This document shows, piece by piece, positions 19,345 to 20,205 of a DNA stretch of 20,205 nt; position 1 is the first letter of the stretch, and each line of letters begins with the position of its first letter. The translations under genes and the position numbers were made by a program. Origin of the DNA: a virus; IMG/VR virus record IMGVR_UViG_3300027969_000498, positions 1 to 20,205 of that record. One strand, written 5' to 3'. Under the pieces are notes generated by a model. The model did no database searches, was not told where the DNA came from, and was given only the letters and a program-made list of their open reading frames with translations.

Positions 19345-19394
19345 AAAAGCTATCCCCATGTGTTTTGTATAGCTATAGTATACTGTGAGGCAAT
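18835..19394. mobile_element. Intergenic homing endonuclease insertion
   Basis: The 560-base block interrupts an otherwise rightward series of small genes (ends 18845, resumes 19395). It holds one gene on the other strand and about 50 bases carrying the palindrome TATAGCTATA (19368-19377). No intron core or terminal repeats were seen, so it appears to be a free-standing homing gene. Boundaries are approximate. Confidence 0.5.
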
Positions 19395-19685
19395 ATGAAG
19401 ATCAAGGAAGCCGCCAAGATATTTGAGCGCATAGGTGTAGCTGGGTACAACAAGCCCAAAAGAACTCCAAACCATCCTACTAAAAGCCATGTAGTAGTAG
19501 CAAAAGAAGGCAATCAGGTTAAGACAATCCGTTTTGGTCAGCAAAACGTTAGTGGTAGTCCAGAAAGCAAAAATGAGTCAGCAGCAGATAAGGCTAGGCG
19601 TAAGTCATTCAAGGCTCGCCATTCTGCCAATATTGCTAAAGGCAAAATGTCAGCAGCGTTCTGGGCAAATAAAGTAAAGTGGTAA
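19395..19685 (+). CDS. DUF5872-like conserved phage protein (96 aa)
   Basis: 96 residues, rich in Lys, Ala and Ser. The centre has [15 protein letters not shown], and the end is [20 protein letters not shown] followed by [10 protein letters not shown]. This strongly conserved C-terminal pattern (RRKxFxARHxxNIAxGK, AxxWANKxKW) occurs in many phages and large DNA viruses near packaging genes and is usually assigned to DUF5872. Function is unknown. A basic virion-associated or DNA-condensing role is plausible. It stands between the homing gene and small terminase, probably the old neighbour of the DUF6496-like gene. Confidence 0.82.
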   Translation: MKIKEAAKIFERIGVAGYNKPKRTPNHPTKSHVVVAKEGNQVKTIRFGQQNVSGSPESKNESAADKARRKSFKARHSANIAKGKMSAAFWANKVKW

Positions 19686-19735
19686 AAGTGTTGTAGAATA
19701 GCAACATCATCAACCATTAACCCAAAGGGAATGGA

Positions 19736-20065
19736 ATGGAAAACGCTATAGAAAACAAGAATGTAGAAGTTGCCTCAACAAACAAGGGCGGTGCGCCTGT
19801 AGGCAATCAGAATGGCAAGAAGGGTAAGCTCTTTTACAACCAGCTCAGAGTAGCTCTAGTTCAAGAGGATAGCCGTAAGCTACGCACCATTGCAGAGAAG
19901 TTAGTAAAGGCTGCTGAACAGGGTGAGCCTTGGGCCATTAAGGAAGTAATAGACAGGGTAGACGGCAAGGCCGTACAGTCTACAGAGATTAGTGGTCTAG
20001 ATGGTGGCATATTAGAAACCCTAAACACAATCAATATCGTACTTAAAAAGCCTAATGGAGCTTAA
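19736..20065 (+). CDS. Putative terminase small subunit (109 aa)
   Basis: 109 residues. AAAGGGA at 19724-19730 lies before two close ATGs, and only 19736 opens this frame. GAPVGNQNGKKGKLFYNQLR is followed by the helical region LRTIAEKLVKAAEQGEPWAI and IKEVIDRVDGKAVQ. The GAPxGNxN start and 'AIKEVxDRxDGK' helix are common in small terminase or DUF5681-like phage proteins. The small terminase recognises the packaging site and hands DNA to the large subunit. The large terminase gene begins 11 bases before its stop, the usual arrangement. Assignment rests on pattern and position. Confidence 0.82.
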   Translation: MENAIENKNVEVASTNKGGAPVGNQNGKKGKLFYNQLRVALVQEDSRKLRTIAEKLVKAAEQGEPWAIKEVIDRVDGKAVQSTEISGLDGGILETLNTINIVLKKPNGA

Positions 20066-20205
20066 TGTAGAGTTCCCAGAGAAACTAGAGTTTCTGTTCG
20101 AGCCGAGCAGATACAAGGTTCTTTATGGTGGTCGAGGGTCTGGCAAGTCCTGGGGAGTTGCTAGGGCATTGTTAGTTATTGGGCTACAAAAGAGCATTAG
20201 AGTCT
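20055..20205 (+). CDS. terL: Terminase large subunit, N-terminal part
   Basis: The gene starts at the ATG at 20055, overlapping the small subunit gene by 11 bases, and runs off the window. The first 50 residues include VLYGGRGSGKSWGVARALL at about 23-41. GGRGSGKS is the Walker A loop (Lys31) of the packaging ATPase. The preceding aromatic-rich lead (LEFLFEPSRYK) is usual for phage large terminases. The protein pumps DNA into the procapsid with its ATPase and cuts concatemers with a C-terminal nuclease domain, not visible here. The downstream portal and capsid genes should follow outside. Confidence 0.93.
   Translation, partial: MELNVEFPEKLEFLFEPSRYKVLYGGRGSGKSWGVARALLVIGLQKSIRV

Overview
The window is part of a tailed double-stranded DNA bacteriophage genome (Caudoviricetes), or a prophage or metagenomic contig of one. 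Evidence is a run of virion genes, a holin-endolysin cassette, a phage recombination module, a Cro-like regulator facing a leftward operon, a Q-type antiterminator-like gene, and the start of a large terminase at the right edge. The Gram-negative-type lysis genes, a phage-encoded lipoprotein, the gp53-like tail fibre and the overall AT-rich (about 40% GC) composition suggest an aquatic Gram-negative host. No host can be named from the sequence. No integrase, CI-type repressor, tRNA or CRISPR array was seen, so lifestyle is undecided.

Layout. (1) 1-6118, rightward: the tail of a GNAT-like gene, three internal-virion or tail-associated proteins, a 678-residue ejection-like protein, a tail fibre and a tiny basic peptide. 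(2) 6121-7208, rightward: lysis (one-TM protein, GTA-type 3TM holin, GH108 endolysin). (3) 7205-10751, leftward: an early operon of thirteen tightly overlapping genes. It includes a PD-(D/E)XK-like protein, a small SSB-like protein ending DDEVPF, a YqaJ/lambda-type exonuclease, several small zinc-ribbon or unknown proteins, a DUF1071/Sak3-like annealing protein, a lipoprotein and a 31-residue membrane peptide. (4) 10752-10905: divergent control region with dyad-symmetric sites. (5) 10906-14828, rightward: Cro/YdaS-like regulator, small nuclease-like protein, a 380-base gene-free stretch, then unknown and membrane genes, a replication-type protein, an orphan DNA methyltransferase, small phage proteins, a Ref-like HNH nuclease and a 59-residue protein. 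(6) 14825-16134, leftward: SprT-like protease and metallophosphoesterase. (7) 16189-20205, rightward: Q-like antiterminator, zinc ribbon, two glycosyltransferases, a cysteine-rich protein, small basic proteins (interrupted by a leftward HNH homing endonuclease gene), small terminase and the start of large terminase.

Together, the leftward operon and replication genes form the early programme (annealing protein, 5'-3' exonuclease, SSB-like protein and Ref-like nuclease handle DNA). The Q-like gene leads toward terminase and late genes. On a circular map terminase would run through portal, capsid and tail genes outside the window and re-enter at the left edge, so the window probably holds about half of the genome.

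The most unusual parts are the gene-free stretch 11417-11797, whose first part is about 51% GC (hand count) against 28% beside it and can fold into a series of hairpins with mutually exclusive pairings, and a regulatory motif (ATTTGTAGATTARTAT) that recurs almost exactly in two separate control regions beside related inverted repeats.
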